A DNA stretch of 64,000 nt from Luteococcus japonicus. Lineage in GTDB: Bacteria; Actinomycetota; Actinomycetes; Propionibacteriales; Propionibacteriaceae. A model generated the notes under the pieces. The model had not been told where the DNA came from, did no database searches, and saw nothing but the letters and a program-made list of their open reading frames with translations. Location of the stretch: positions 806,001 through 870,000 of the forward strand of contig NZ_RKHG01000001.1 of NCBI RefSeq assembly GCF_003752415.1. Direction: 5' to 3'. Positions within the stretch are counted from its first letter, which is position 1. Every line of letters begins with the position of its first letter. A program made the position numbers and the translations under genes. Positions 43,092 through 51,342 of this stretch are shown here, in pieces.

Positions 43092-43810
43092 TTCACGACT
43101 CCTGTCAGCACGGCGACGGGGATGGTCAGGTTGCCCAGCGCCACCAGCAGGCCGATGGCCAGGGCCACCGCGCTCACGGTGCGCACCGCCTTGGGGCCGG
43201 GCGTTGCCCCGAGGTCCAGCACGACGCTGACCAGCCCGTGCGCCAGGTGGGCGCACAGCGCCAGCATCGTCAGGCCGTAGACCAGCGCCACGGGCCAGCG
43301 GGAGAAGGAGGCAACCACATTGGTGTAAGCGAAGGAGGCGTCCACCGTCGGGCCCTGGAAGGCGTCGGAGGCGACCGGAGCTGTTCCGATGGTCAGGTCC
43401 AGAAGGTGGAAGACCAGGAAGCCGAGCAGGATCACGCCGGTGAGCGGCATGCTGCGCGCCATCCACGTCGAGGCCGGCATTCCCTTGCGTCGCACGGATC
43501 CACGGGCGATGCGGCCGCGGCTGCGCACCAGCCAGCCGCAGTACAGGTGGGCCGCCAGACAGGCCAGCAGGACGATGCGCAGGATCCACAGCAGGCCCTC
43601 GTGCGGAAGGACGGGGTGGAAGGCGGCGCGAAGCCAGTGGGCGTAGCCGTTGAAGTCGGCCGGCCCCATGTACAGCTTGAGGTTGCCGATCATGTGCACC
43701 AGCACGAACAGACCGAAGATGATCCCGGTGAGCGCCATCACCACCTTCGCGGCAGCATTGGACAGACCAGCCGGATGGCCGGCGGCCCTTGTCGACGGTG
43801 ACTGGGACAT
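43088..43810 (-). CDS. sdhC: Succinate dehydrogenase cytochrome b subunit
   Basis: 240 aa, five membrane helices with heme-ligand histidines in VLVHMIGNLKLY, AAHLYCGWLVRS, VFHLLDLTIG and AHLAHGLVSVV. Single fused SdhC/D type, di-heme, as in Bacillus and actinobacteria. AGGAGG lies 8 nt before ATG 43810. First gene of the tightly overlapping sdhCAB operon. Anchors the complex in the cytoplasmic membrane and reacts with menaquinone. Confidence 0.93.
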   Translation of the reverse strand: MSQSPSTRAAGHPAGLSNAAAKVVMALTGIIFGLFVLVHMIGNLKLYMGPADFNGYAHWLRAAFHPVLPHEGLLWILRIVLLACLAAHLYCGWLVRSRGRIARGSVRRKGMPASTWMARSMPLTGVILLGFLVFHLLDLTIGTAPVASDAFQGPTVDASFAYTNVVASFSRWPVALVYGLTMLALCAHLAHGLVSVVLDLGATPGPKAVRTVSAVALAIGLLVALGNLTIPVAVLTGVVK

Positions 43811-43916
43811 TCGCAACGCCTCCTGGACGAGACCCTTCCAACCACCATAGGCCGACCCTCGGACACTTTCCTGGGCGGGGTGGTAAAACCTCATGAACTC
43901 CGGGCGGACAAGCAGC

Positions 43917-43947
43917 GACGCCGCCCCGAGAGGATCGGGGCGGCGTC
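43917..43947 (-). terminator. Terminator after the cupin gene
   Basis: gacgccgccccga/tcggggcggcgtc, a perfect 13-bp stem with loop gagga, beginning 17 bp beyond the cupin stop. Confidence 0.8.
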
Positions 43948-43963
43948 GTGTGGAACGAAGGAC

Positions 43964-44440
43964 TCAGGCCTTCTCGTCCGGGGTGGTGTCGTCGGGCTGG
44001 ATGCTCCAGGCCGGGGGCTCGTCCTGTCCGGCCTCCTCCTGCTTCTCCGCATCCTCGAAGTCCGTGTGCACCATACCGGCGGCGTGGTGGACGGGCGCGT
44101 AGATGGTGTACAGCTGCAGCGGCTCATCGCCGGTATTGGTGACATTGTGCCAGGTGCCGGCGGGGACCTGGATGCTCCAACCGTCGGAGACCTCCTGCTC
44201 GGTGGTCAGCTGGTCCTCCGCGGGGCCCATCTGGACCTTGCCCTTGCCGGCGTCGATGCGCAGGAACTGGTCGGTGTCGTGGTGCACCTCCAGGCCGATG
44301 TCCTTGCCGACGGGGATGCTCATCAGCGTGACCTGGAGGTACTTGCCGCTCCAGGCCACCGTGCGGTAGTTCTCGTTGGCCTTGGTCTCGGTCTCGATGT
44401 CGAAGACGTTCGGGTTGGGTCCGTTGTCAGTGATAGCCAT
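43964..44440 (-). CDS. Cupin-domain protein
   Basis: 158 aa. The single cupin barrel shows GKDIGLEVHHDTDQFLRIDAGKG (metal motif with two His and later Gln/Glu equivalent) and WSIQVPAGTWHNVTNTGD (second motif with His). The C-terminal 40 residues are acidic and disordered. Members of this subgroup are small cytosolic proteins, sometimes annotated as mannose-6-phosphate isomerase-like; the reaction here is unknown. ATG 44440 follows TACGCT by 7 nt. Confidence 0.83.
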   Translation of the reverse strand: MAITDNGPNPNVFDIETETKANENYRTVAWSGKYLQVTLMSIPVGKDIGLEVHHDTDQFLRIDAGKGKVQMGPAEDQLTTEQEVSDGWSIQVPAGTWHNVTNTGDEPLQLYTIYAPVHHAAGMVHTDFEDAEKQEEAGQDEPPAWSIQPDDTTPDEKA

Positions 44441-44733
44441 GACCCCGAGCGTACTCACTGGCCCTGACATTTCCCGGCCGACGCGGCTTGCCGGCCTGGT
44501 GCCCCGTGGCCAGGGGGCCCCGGATCCGAGCGCCTGTGACAAAGCCGAGCGGCTGACAGGCAGGCGACACCAGGAGGTCACGTCACAGCGGTACGCCACC
44601 GAAGACGTACATGCTGACCAGGAAGATCAGGAAGGTGCGCCCAACGGGTGAGCACAGCCAACCACATGGTCAAACGGCGCGGCAGGACGTTCCACGACGT
44701 GTCATGCCAGTGGAAGGTGCCAGAATGACTCCC
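44441..44733. other. Intergenic region between cupin and murT
   Basis: 293 nt between divergent genes. It holds the leaderless -10 boxes at both ends (TACGCT for the cupin, CAGAAT at 44721-44726 for murT). A short minus-strand frame around 44583-44650 ends RTFLIFLVSMYVFGGVPL, a hydrophobic stretch, but no start with a ribosome-binding site is seen, so it is not called as a gene. Confidence 0.5.
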
Positions 44734-46011
44734 ATGCCACGCACGCCCATCTCCTTGTCGGACGCACGTCTGCAGGCCGCCCTGGCCGCCGGACGGGCCG
44801 CCGCCCTCGCCTCCCGCCTCGCCGGGAAGGGCTCCGGGGCCTCCATCCGCGGGCAGGTGATGATGAAGGTCGACCCGCAGGCGCTGGGCAAGTTGCTGGC
44901 CCATCGCCGGATCGCCGCGGTGACCGGCACCAACGGCAAGACCACCACCACCCACCTGCTGGCCGCAGCAGTGCGTGAGGGCACCCCCGAGCCCGCACGT
45001 CGCGTGGTCACCAATGCCGACGGCGCGAACCTGTACCACGGCGTCGCCTCGGCACTGGGTGAGGCTGCGAAGGCGGACATCGCCATCCTGGAGACCGACG
45101 AGCGGATCGTCCCCCGGATCATCGAGGAGGGCCGGCCGGAGGTGCTGGTGCTGCTGAACTTCAGCCGGGACCAGATGGACCGCAACCACGAGATCAAGAG
45201 CCTGGGCCGCGGCTGGCGCGTCGCGCTGGAGAAGGCCGGAGAAGCAGGTCCCGTCGTCGTGGCCAATGCCTGCGACCCGCTCACCACCTGGGCAGCCGAG
45301 ACGGCCAAGCAGGTCATCTGGATCGACACCGGCGCCGGCTGGACGCAGGATGCGGCTCTCTGCCCCGCCTGCGGCGCCGTGCTCGCCCACGTCGACGGCC
45401 ACTGGGACTGCCCGGCTTGCCCGCTCACCCAGCCGGAGGCCGACTACACCGTCCATGGCGAAGAGGTCACCGAGAAGGACGGCACCGTCTGGACCCTGGA
45501 CCTCCAGGTGCCCGGCCGCTTCAACCGCGCCAATGCCGCCTGCGCCCTGGCCGCCGCCCGGGTGATGGGCATCGAGCCCGACGTGGCACTCAAGGGCATG
45601 CACAGCGTCACCTCCCCCGCCGGACGCTATGCCGTGGCCACCTTCGGGGACGTCAAGGGCCGCCTGATGCTGTCCAAGAATCCCGCCGGCTGGGCCGAGA
45701 GCCTGCCGCTGGCCGCCACCGACCCAGTCGTGCTGGCCATCGACGCCGTGGCCGCCGACGGCAAGGACGTCAGCTGGCTCTGGGACGTGGACTACGAGCA
45801 GCTGGCCGGCCGCCATGTCATCTGCACCGGCCCCCGCGCCCTGGACCTGGCCGTGCGCCTGACATACGGCGAAGTGGAGCACGAGGTGGTCCCGGACCTG
45901 TCGGCCGCCATGGCCCGCGCCGGCGAACTGGCCGACGAGGGCGTCGTGATCGACGTACTGAGCACCTACACACCATTCCAGAAGCTGCGCAAGCTGGGAG
46001 GCCTCGCATGA
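44734..46011 (+). CDS. murT: Lipid II isoglutaminyl synthase, MurT subunit
   Basis: 425 aa. A Mur-ligase-like protein: ATP loop VTGTNGKTTTTHLLAAA (about residues 68-84), a central domain with LLNFSRDQMDRN, an inserted zinc ribbon with two CPAC motifs (ALCPACGAVLAH, WDCPACPLT), and the C-terminal DUF1727 domain. With GatD it amidates the D-glutamate of lipid II to D-isoglutamine, needed for efficient peptidoglycan cross-linking. ATG 44734 follows CAGAAT by 7 nt. Overlaps gatD by four bases. Confidence 0.94.
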   Translation: MPRTPISLSDARLQAALAAGRAAALASRLAGKGSGASIRGQVMMKVDPQALGKLLAHRRIAAVTGTNGKTTTTHLLAAAVREGTPEPARRVVTNADGANLYHGVASALGEAAKADIAILETDERIVPRIIEEGRPEVLVLLNFSRDQMDRNHEIKSLGRGWRVALEKAGEAGPVVVANACDPLTTWAAETAKQVIWIDTGAGWTQDAALCPACGAVLAHVDGHWDCPACPLTQPEADYTVHGEEVTEKDGTVWTLDLQVPGRFNRANAACALAAARVMGIEPDVALKGMHSVTSPAGRYAVATFGDVKGRLMLSKNPAGWAESLPLAATDPVVLAIDAVAADGKDVSWLWDVDYEQLAGRHVICTGPRALDLAVRLTYGEVEHEVVPDLSAAMARAGELADEGVVIDVLSTYTPFQKLRKLGGLA

Positions 46012-46748
46012 GCAAGCCCGTCAAGATCGTGCTCGTCTTCCAGAGCCTGCTGGGCATCTACGGTGACCAGGGCAATGCCAGGGTGGCGCTGCAAAGGCTG
46101 CAGATGCGCGGCATTGACGCCGAGCTGGTGATTGTGGAACCAGGCGACGAGGTGCCCGCCGACGGGCAGCTCTACCTGCTGGGTGGCGGCGAGGACATGG
46201 CCCAGATCAGCGCCCTGAGGGCCCTCCAGGAGGACGGGAACATCTTCCGCGCCCTGGAGTCCAGCGCCGTGCTGTTCGCCGTCTGCGCGGGCTTCCAGAT
46301 CTGTGGGAGGTCCTTCACCGTCGGAGATCGCGACGAGGTCACCGAAGGTCTGGGCCTGCTGGACATCCAGACCCGACGCGGCGCAGAGCGCGCCGTCGGC
46401 GAGGTGCTGCACCGCTGGACCATGCCCGACGGCACGCAGAGCATCATCACCGGCTTCGAGAACCACGGCGGATACACCACACTGGGCCCCGACGCCGAAC
46501 CGCTGGCCCGCGTCGAGGTGGGCGTCGGCAACAACGGCGAAGGGCTGGAGGGCGCCGTGCAGCGCGGCCCCGGCGGCAAGGGCTGGGTGATCGGCACCTA
46601 CCCGCACGGCCCGGTCCTGGCCCGCAATCCCGAGCTGGCCGACCACCTTCTGCAGCTCGCCACGGGCCTGGAGCTCGGCCCGCTGCCGATGCCGGAACTG
46701 GACGAATTGCGCGCACAGCGAATCGAGCACGCCCGCACGCTTCGCTGA
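46008..46748 (+). CDS. gatD: Lipid II isoglutaminyl synthase, GatD glutaminase subunit
   Basis: 246 aa. Class I glutamine amidotransferase (CobB/CobQ-like): nucleophile Cys in LFAVCAGFQICGRSF, oxyanion region YLLGGGEDMAQ, and the catalytic His late in GTYPHGPVLARNPELAD. It supplies ammonia from glutamine to MurT. ATG overlaps the murT stop (ATGA), as in Staphylococcus aureus and mycobacteria, so the subunits are made together. Confidence 0.94.
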   Translation: MSKPVKIVLVFQSLLGIYGDQGNARVALQRLQMRGIDAELVIVEPGDEVPADGQLYLLGGGEDMAQISALRALQEDGNIFRALESSAVLFAVCAGFQICGRSFTVGDRDEVTEGLGLLDIQTRRGAERAVGEVLHRWTMPDGTQSIITGFENHGGYTTLGPDAEPLARVEVGVGNNGEGLEGAVQRGPGGKGWVIGTYPHGPVLARNPELADHLLQLATGLELGPLPMPELDELRAQRIEHARTLR

Positions 46749-46767
46749 GCACCGCTACCGTCGGAGC

Positions 46768-47667
46768 ATGAAGACCAGACAGCTCGGACCGTTCACCGTC
46801 AGCGCCATCGGGATGGGCTGCATGCCCCTGTCCATGGCACGCGAACCGAGGCCGTCGCTGGACCAGGCGATGGAAACCATCCACGCCGCCCTCGACGCCG
46901 GCATCACCTTCTTCGACACCGCCGACATCTACGCACCCAGCTGGGACCAGATGGGCCACAACGAGCACGTGCTGGCGATGGGCCTGCGCGGGATCAACAA
47001 TCGCGACGAGATCGTGGTGGCCACCAAGGGTGGCATCACCCGCGGCGAGGGCGAGACCTGGGGCCGCGACGGCTCCAAGGACTACCTGCGCCGCGCCCTG
47101 GAGCACTCCCTGAGCCAGCTTGAGGTTGACTGCATCGATCTCTACCAGTGGCACCGCCCGGACCGGTGGAAGGTCTACGGCGAGGTGGTGGAGACCTTCG
47201 CCGAATTCAAGCAGCAGGGGCTCATCAAGGCCATCGGCATCAGCAATGCCAATGTGGAGGAGATCGAGATCGCACGCGACGTGCTGGGCCCCGACGGGCT
47301 GGTCAGCGTCCAGAACGAGTTCTCCCCCAGTTTCCGCTGCTCCACCGACACCCTGACGGTCTGCAAGGACAACGGCATCGCCTTCCTGCCGTGGAGCCCG
47401 CTGGGTGGTTGCTCCGGGGGCGCCACGGAGGTGGGCAGCCGCTTCCAGGCCTTCGGCGACGTGGCCCGCGAGCACGGCGTCAGCCCGCAGCAGATGGTCC
47501 TGGCCTGGGAGCTGGCGAAGTACGACAAGCTGATCCCCATCCCGGGTGCGAGCCGCCCGGAATCCATCACCGACTCCGCCAAGGCCGTCGACCTGGTGCT
47601 GAGTGAGGGGGAGATGCAGCGCCTGGACGAGTCCCCCGTCTGGCACGACCCGCAGCCGCACCGCTGA
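46768..47667 (+). CDS. Aldo/keto reductase
   Basis: 299 aa, a TIM-barrel NADPH-dependent oxidoreductase. The catalytic set is Asp and Tyr in FFDTADIYAP, Lys in VVATKGG and His in LYQWHRPD; the NADP-binding C terminus has LIPIPGASRPESITDSAKA. It resembles the YajO/YhdN-type general reductases; the substrate is unknown. ATG 46768 follows TACCGT by 6 nt (leaderless). It ends at a dispersed repeat and a strong terminator. Confidence 0.9.
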   Translation: MKTRQLGPFTVSAIGMGCMPLSMAREPRPSLDQAMETIHAALDAGITFFDTADIYAPSWDQMGHNEHVLAMGLRGINNRDEIVVATKGGITRGEGETWGRDGSKDYLRRALEHSLSQLEVDCIDLYQWHRPDRWKVYGEVVETFAEFKQQGLIKAIGISNANVEEIEIARDVLGPDGLVSVQNEFSPSFRCSTDTLTVCKDNGIAFLPWSPLGGCSGGATEVGSRFQAFGDVAREHGVSPQQMVLAWELAKYDKLIPIPGASRPESITDSAKAVDLVLSEGEMQRLDESPVWHDPQPHR

Positions 47668-47686
47668 GGCCTCGACAGGCTCGGCC
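47668..47686 (-). repeat. Dispersed repeat copy
   Basis: ggcctcgacaggctcggcc on the plus strand, the exact complement of the consensus, beginning 1 nt after the aldo/keto reductase stop codon. Confidence 0.75.
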
Positions 47687-47699
47687 ACCGGCAACGACG

Positions 47700-47728
47700 A
47701 AGGCCCCGGATCAGTGATCCGGGGCCTT
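47700..47728. terminator. Terminator after the aldo/keto reductase gene
   Basis: aaggccccggat/atccggggcctt stem (12 bp) with loop cagtg, followed by ttcgtt; may also end the tRNA-Lys transcript coming from the other side. Confidence 0.85.
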
Positions 47729-47732
47729 TCGT

Positions 47733-47808
<76 letters not shown>

Positions 47809-47850
47809 TTGCTCCCGGGCCCGCAAGGACCCGAGGGATATTCAGTTGTT

Positions 47851-47926
<76 letters not shown>

Positions 47927-47951
47927 GCGCGAGAAGGAACGTTACGCCTGC

Positions 47952-48205
47952 TCAGCGCCCAGCGCAAATCAGGCCCGACGGCGTGAGCTCCCAGACCTCG
48001 TCGGCCCACACTTCCAGCAGTTCCGCATCGTGGGGGATGGCCAGCACTCCCAGCCCGGCATCCACCTCCCGGCACAACAACCGCACCATGCCGGCGGTGG
48101 TCACCGCATCCAGCATCGTGGCTGCCTCGTCACAGAGCAGGAAGCGCACCGGGGCCAGCAGGGCCCAGCCCGCCACCAGCAGCAGTGCCGGGGCCTACCA
48201 ACCAC
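47952..48205 (-). pseudogene. ABC-transporter ATPase remnant (peptide/nickel type)
   Basis: Only the last third of an ATPase remains: LLAPVRFLLCDEAATMLDAV is the Walker B and D-loop, then GVLAIPHDAELLEVWADEVWEL with an H-loop-like His. Walker A and the signature motif are absent, and no in-frame family text continues upstream beyond about 48205. It lies directly downstream of a truncated permease of the same transporter class, so both are pieces of one lost importer. Confidence 0.75.
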
Positions 48206-48213
48206 CACGTCGC

Positions 48214-48918
48214 TCAGTCATCCAGACCCACACTCGGATCCAGGGCCAGATAGCACAGGTCTGCCAGCAGGGAGCCGACGAGCACCAGCGCCGTGGAGGC
48301 CACGGTCAACAATGCCAGCAGCGGCAGGTCCAGGTCCCGCGCCGAGGTGACCATCGCGGCCGCCAGGCCCGGCCAGGCGAAGGACTCCTCCCCGATCACG
48401 GCGCCCACCAGCTCCGGGAGCCGCACCCCGACCAGCGTGACCAGCGGCGCCAATGAGACGGGGAGTACGTGGCGCAGCGCCACGGTACGCCAGGACAGCC
48501 CTCGGACGACGGCGGCACGGACGGCGTCGGAGGCCAGCGCGGCGCGCACCTCGGTGCGGCAGCTGAGCAGCAGCCACGGCGCCTGGGACAGGCCGAGCAC
48601 CAGCGCAGGCAGGACCAGGTGGTGGGCGACGTCGAGCACGCCGCCTCCGCCCCGTACGGTGACTGCGCCGACGGCCGGGAACCAGCCCAGCCCGAGCGAA
48701 CCGACCATGATCAGGCCCAGGGCCAGCACATGGGGCGGGATGGACTGCACCAGGATGATGAGGGCCTCGCTGGCACGGTCCAGCCAGGACCCAGGACGAA
48801 GCGCCGCGACCACTCCCCCACACAACCCCAACAGGACAGCCACCAGCAGCCCGACCGTGGACAACAGCAGCGTCCACGGCAACCTGTCGGCCAGCACCTG
48901 CGCCACCGGGCCCCTGGC
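48214..48918 (-). pseudogene. DppB/NikB-type ABC permease, N-terminally truncated
   Basis: About 234 residues of an inner-membrane permease are readable, from GPVAQVLADRLPWTLLLSTV through the EAA-loop region SDAVRAAVVRGLSWRTVALRHVLPV to LLADLCYLALDPSVGLDD. The first one or two membrane helices and any start codon are missing; upstream the frame runs antisense into an ArsR gene fragment. The companion permease, substrate-binding protein and second ATPase are not present. Confidence 0.75.
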
Positions 48919-49167
48919 TTTGACCTGTTGGCCGATCCCACCCGCCCCAAGCTGCTCACGCAGATCCACCTGCACCCGGACTCCCGCGTCGGTGAGCTGG
49001 CCGAGGCCTGTGGAGTCACGCCCACCGCCGCCTCGCAGGCGCTGCGAGTGCTGCGCGACCAAGGCTGGGTGGAGGCCCATCAGCAGGGCCCCAGCGTGCG
49101 CTACCGGCTGGTGGACGGCGCGGTGCACACCGTGCTGCACCTGATGGGCCAGACCCACGACCACTGA
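48919..49167 (+). pseudogene. ArsR-family regulator, N-terminally truncated
   Basis: From about 48919 the plus strand reads FDLLADPTRPKLLTQIHLHP, VGELAEACGVTPTAASQALRVLRDQGWVEAHQ and YRLVDGAVHTVLHLMGQTHDH. This is the winged helix-turn-helix of an ArsR/SmtB metal or stress sensor without its first helix and start codon. It faces the truncated permease head to head, and the two share the same breakpoint near 48915. Confidence 0.72.
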
Positions 49168-49184
49168 CCCGGACTGACACGCGA

Positions 49185-49220
49185 CGAAGGGCGCCGAGGA
49201 CTTGTCCTCGGCGCCCTTCG
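49185..49220. terminator. Bidirectional terminator after the sugar ABC operon
   Basis: cgaagggcgccgaggac/gtcctcggcgcccttcg, a 17-bp stem with a minimal loop, 22 bp beyond the stop of the MalG-like gene (minus strand). Confidence 0.85.
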
Positions 49221-49242
49221 CGCTGGTCAGGTGCTCAGCGCA

Positions 49243-50175
49243 TCACTTCACGCCACCGGCGGTCAGACCGGCCACGATCCGACGCTGGAAGATCAGCACC
49301 ATGGCGAGCAGCGGCACGGTCACCACCACACCGGCGGCCATGATGGCGCCGTAGGGGATGTTGAACGCGCTGTCACCGGTGAACTGGCTCAGCGAGACCG
49401 GGGCCGTCATCTTCTTGCGGTCGGGCAGGAAGGTCATGGCGAACATGTATTCATTCCAGACCGCGATGAAGGTCAGGATGACGGTGGTGAAGATGCCGGG
49501 CGCCGCCAACGGCAGGATGATCTTGCGGAAGGCCGTGGTGGGCGTGCACCCGTCCACCATGGCCGCCTGCTCCAGTTCGACGGGAAGCTGACGGAAGAAG
49601 GCCGTCAGGTTCCACACGCACAGCGGCAGACCGAAGGACAGCGACGGGATGATCGCCGCCTGGTAGTGGTTCATCCAGTCGATCGGCAGCCACTCGTAGT
49701 TGCCGGTGAACATCTTCAGCAGCGGCACCAGGATGGTGATGGCCGGGAACATCGAGCAGCCGATGATGATGGCCAGCACCAGTGCCTTGCCCGTGAAGCG
49801 CAGACGGGCCAGGGCGTAGGCGGCGACGATGCCGAAGAGCAGCGTCAGGGCCGTGGTCACCGTCGAGATCAGGATCGAGTTGCCGATGGCGGTGAAGAAG
49901 TTGTTCTTCTCGTTGAAGACGATGTGGAAGTTCTGCACCGACATCGGGTTCGGGATGAACTCCGTGCTCAGGCCCTCACTGGGCAGGCGCAGCGAGCTGA
50001 TCACCATCCAGAGGAAGGGCAGGATGCAGTAGATGATGATCAGGGCGATGCCCAGCAGCGAGGCCACCGTCCCGGCGATCTGCTTGCCCGTCTTCTTCGG
50101 CTTGTTGAGCGTCTCCAGCTCGCGCTTGGTGAGCAGCTCCTGGCCCTCGGGGACCGTGAGATTCGTGGTGCTCAT
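49243..50175 (-). CDS. Carbohydrate ABC transporter permease (MalG-like)
   Basis: 310 aa, six membrane segments with a long cytoplasmic N terminus (about 35 residues). EAA motif EQAAMVDGCTPTTAFRKIILPLAAPG (the segment around residue 215) contacts the ATPase. Ends GLTAGGVK as in most MalG-like permeases. ATG overlaps the upstream permease stop (ATGA). No ATPase gene is in the operon, so a shared MsiK-type ATPase encoded elsewhere is expected. Confidence 0.9.
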   Translation of the reverse strand: MSTTNLTVPEGQELLTKRELETLNKPKKTGKQIAGTVASLLGIALIIIYCILPFLWMVISSLRLPSEGLSTEFIPNPMSVQNFHIVFNEKNNFFTAIGNSILISTVTTALTLLFGIVAAYALARLRFTGKALVLAIIIGCSMFPAITILVPLLKMFTGNYEWLPIDWMNHYQAAIIPSLSFGLPLCVWNLTAFFRQLPVELEQAAMVDGCTPTTAFRKIILPLAAPGIFTTVILTFIAVWNEYMFAMTFLPDRKKMTAPVSLSQFTGDSAFNIPYGAIMAAGVVVTVPLLAMVLIFQRRIVAGLTAGGVK

Positions 50176-51251
50176 GCCGCACTCTCCCCACTGGTGATGG
50201 TCTGGTTGGCCTTGGTGCGCTTGACCTGCTGCTTGTGCAGGGCGCGCATCCGCTTGCGCTGGGCCGTCTTGGCCCGGGTCTCGTCGTCACCGACGACGTC
50301 GGCACCCAGCAGCTTGATGAACAGAAAGGCCACCAGGCAGATGAGCAGGAAGAGCAGGATCGAGTACGCGGCGGCCGGGCCGTAACGCTGGCTGACGGCC
50401 TCGTTGTAGGCGAACATGCTCAGCGTCTCCACCGAGTACTTGTTCGGGCCGATCAGGCCGTAGGGAAGGTCGAACATGCGCATGGTGTCCAGGGTGCGGA
50501 AGAGCACCGCCACCACCAGGGCGGGCTTGACCATCGGCAGCGTGATCCGGGTGAACTGCTGCCACGCGGTGGCCCCGTCCACCTTGGCGGCCTCGTAGAC
50601 CTCCGCGGGAATGGTCTGCAGGCCGGCCAGTGTCAGCAGCCCGATGAAGGGGGCTGTCTTCCAGACGTCGGCCATGATGACCGCCAACTGGGAGGCCGAC
50701 GAGTCACCCAGCCAGAGAATCTCCTTGCCCAAGATCTTGTTGGCCACGCCGTCGGCCTGGAAGATCACGAACCACAGCTTGGCAGAGACGATGGTCGGGA
50801 TGGCCCACGGCACCAGGATGGCGGCGCGCACCAGGCCGGTGCCCTTGAAGGCTCGCGCCATGATCAGGGCCATCGCGACGCCGAGGATGGTCTCGATCAC
50901 CACGCAGATGACGGTGAACCAGACGTTGTTGACGAAGGCATTCATCAGGCGCGGCATGGAGCCGAAGACGCCATCGACCGCAGTGGAGTTGGACGTCAGG
51001 GCGTTGAGGTAGTTCTCCAGACCGACGAACTTGGTGCCGGTCTCGGCCATGCCTGTGGTGGGATCGATCCCATTGCTGGTCTTGTAGAAGGACTCGATCA
51101 CGCTGAGCACGATCGGGATGCCGACCACGAACAGGATCACGGCGAGGGTGGGTGCAACGAGGATCCAGGCAAGGGTGCCCTGCCCGTCGCTGAGGGCGTT
51201 CTTCTTCGCCTTGCGGGACGAAGCGCCCTGGGTTTCGACAGCGGTGACCAT
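50172..51251 (-). CDS. Carbohydrate ABC transporter permease (MalF-like)
   Basis: 359 aa, six membrane segments; EAA motif VYEAAKVDGATAWQQFTRIT. The C-terminal 45 residues are basic (KRMRALHKQQVKRTKANQT). AGGAGG lies 6 nt before ATG 51251. The gene is separated from the binding-protein gene by a 91-nt gap containing a 16-bp stem-loop. With the other permease it forms the membrane channel of a sugar importer. Confidence 0.9.
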   Translation of the reverse strand: MVTAVETQGASSRKAKKNALSDGQGTLAWILVAPTLAVILFVVGIPIVLSVIESFYKTSNGIDPTTGMAETGTKFVGLENYLNALTSNSTAVDGVFGSMPRLMNAFVNNVWFTVICVVIETILGVAMALIMARAFKGTGLVRAAILVPWAIPTIVSAKLWFVIFQADGVANKILGKEILWLGDSSASQLAVIMADVWKTAPFIGLLTLAGLQTIPAEVYEAAKVDGATAWQQFTRITLPMVKPALVVAVLFRTLDTMRMFDLPYGLIGPNKYSVETLSMFAYNEAVSQRYGPAAAYSILLFLLICLVAFLFIKLLGADVVGDDETRAKTAQRKRMRALHKQQVKRTKANQTITSGESAA

Positions 51252-51285
51252 CTTTTCCCTCCTTTGGGAATGTGACTGACACAGC

Positions 51286-51321
51286 GCCCGGTACGGACCG
51301 CCGGTGCGGTCCGTACCGGGC
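51286..51321 (-). promoter_or_regulatory. Intercistronic stem-loop in the sugar ABC operon
   Basis: GCCCGGTACGGACCGC/GCGGTCCGTACCGGGC, perfect 16-bp stem with loop CGGT, located between the binding-protein stop (51343) and the first permease start (51251). No T run follows. Such structures protect the upstream mRNA or partly terminate transcription, giving more binding protein than permease. Confidence 0.8.
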
Positions 51322-51342
51322 AGACAGTGTGCTGTCAGGAAA

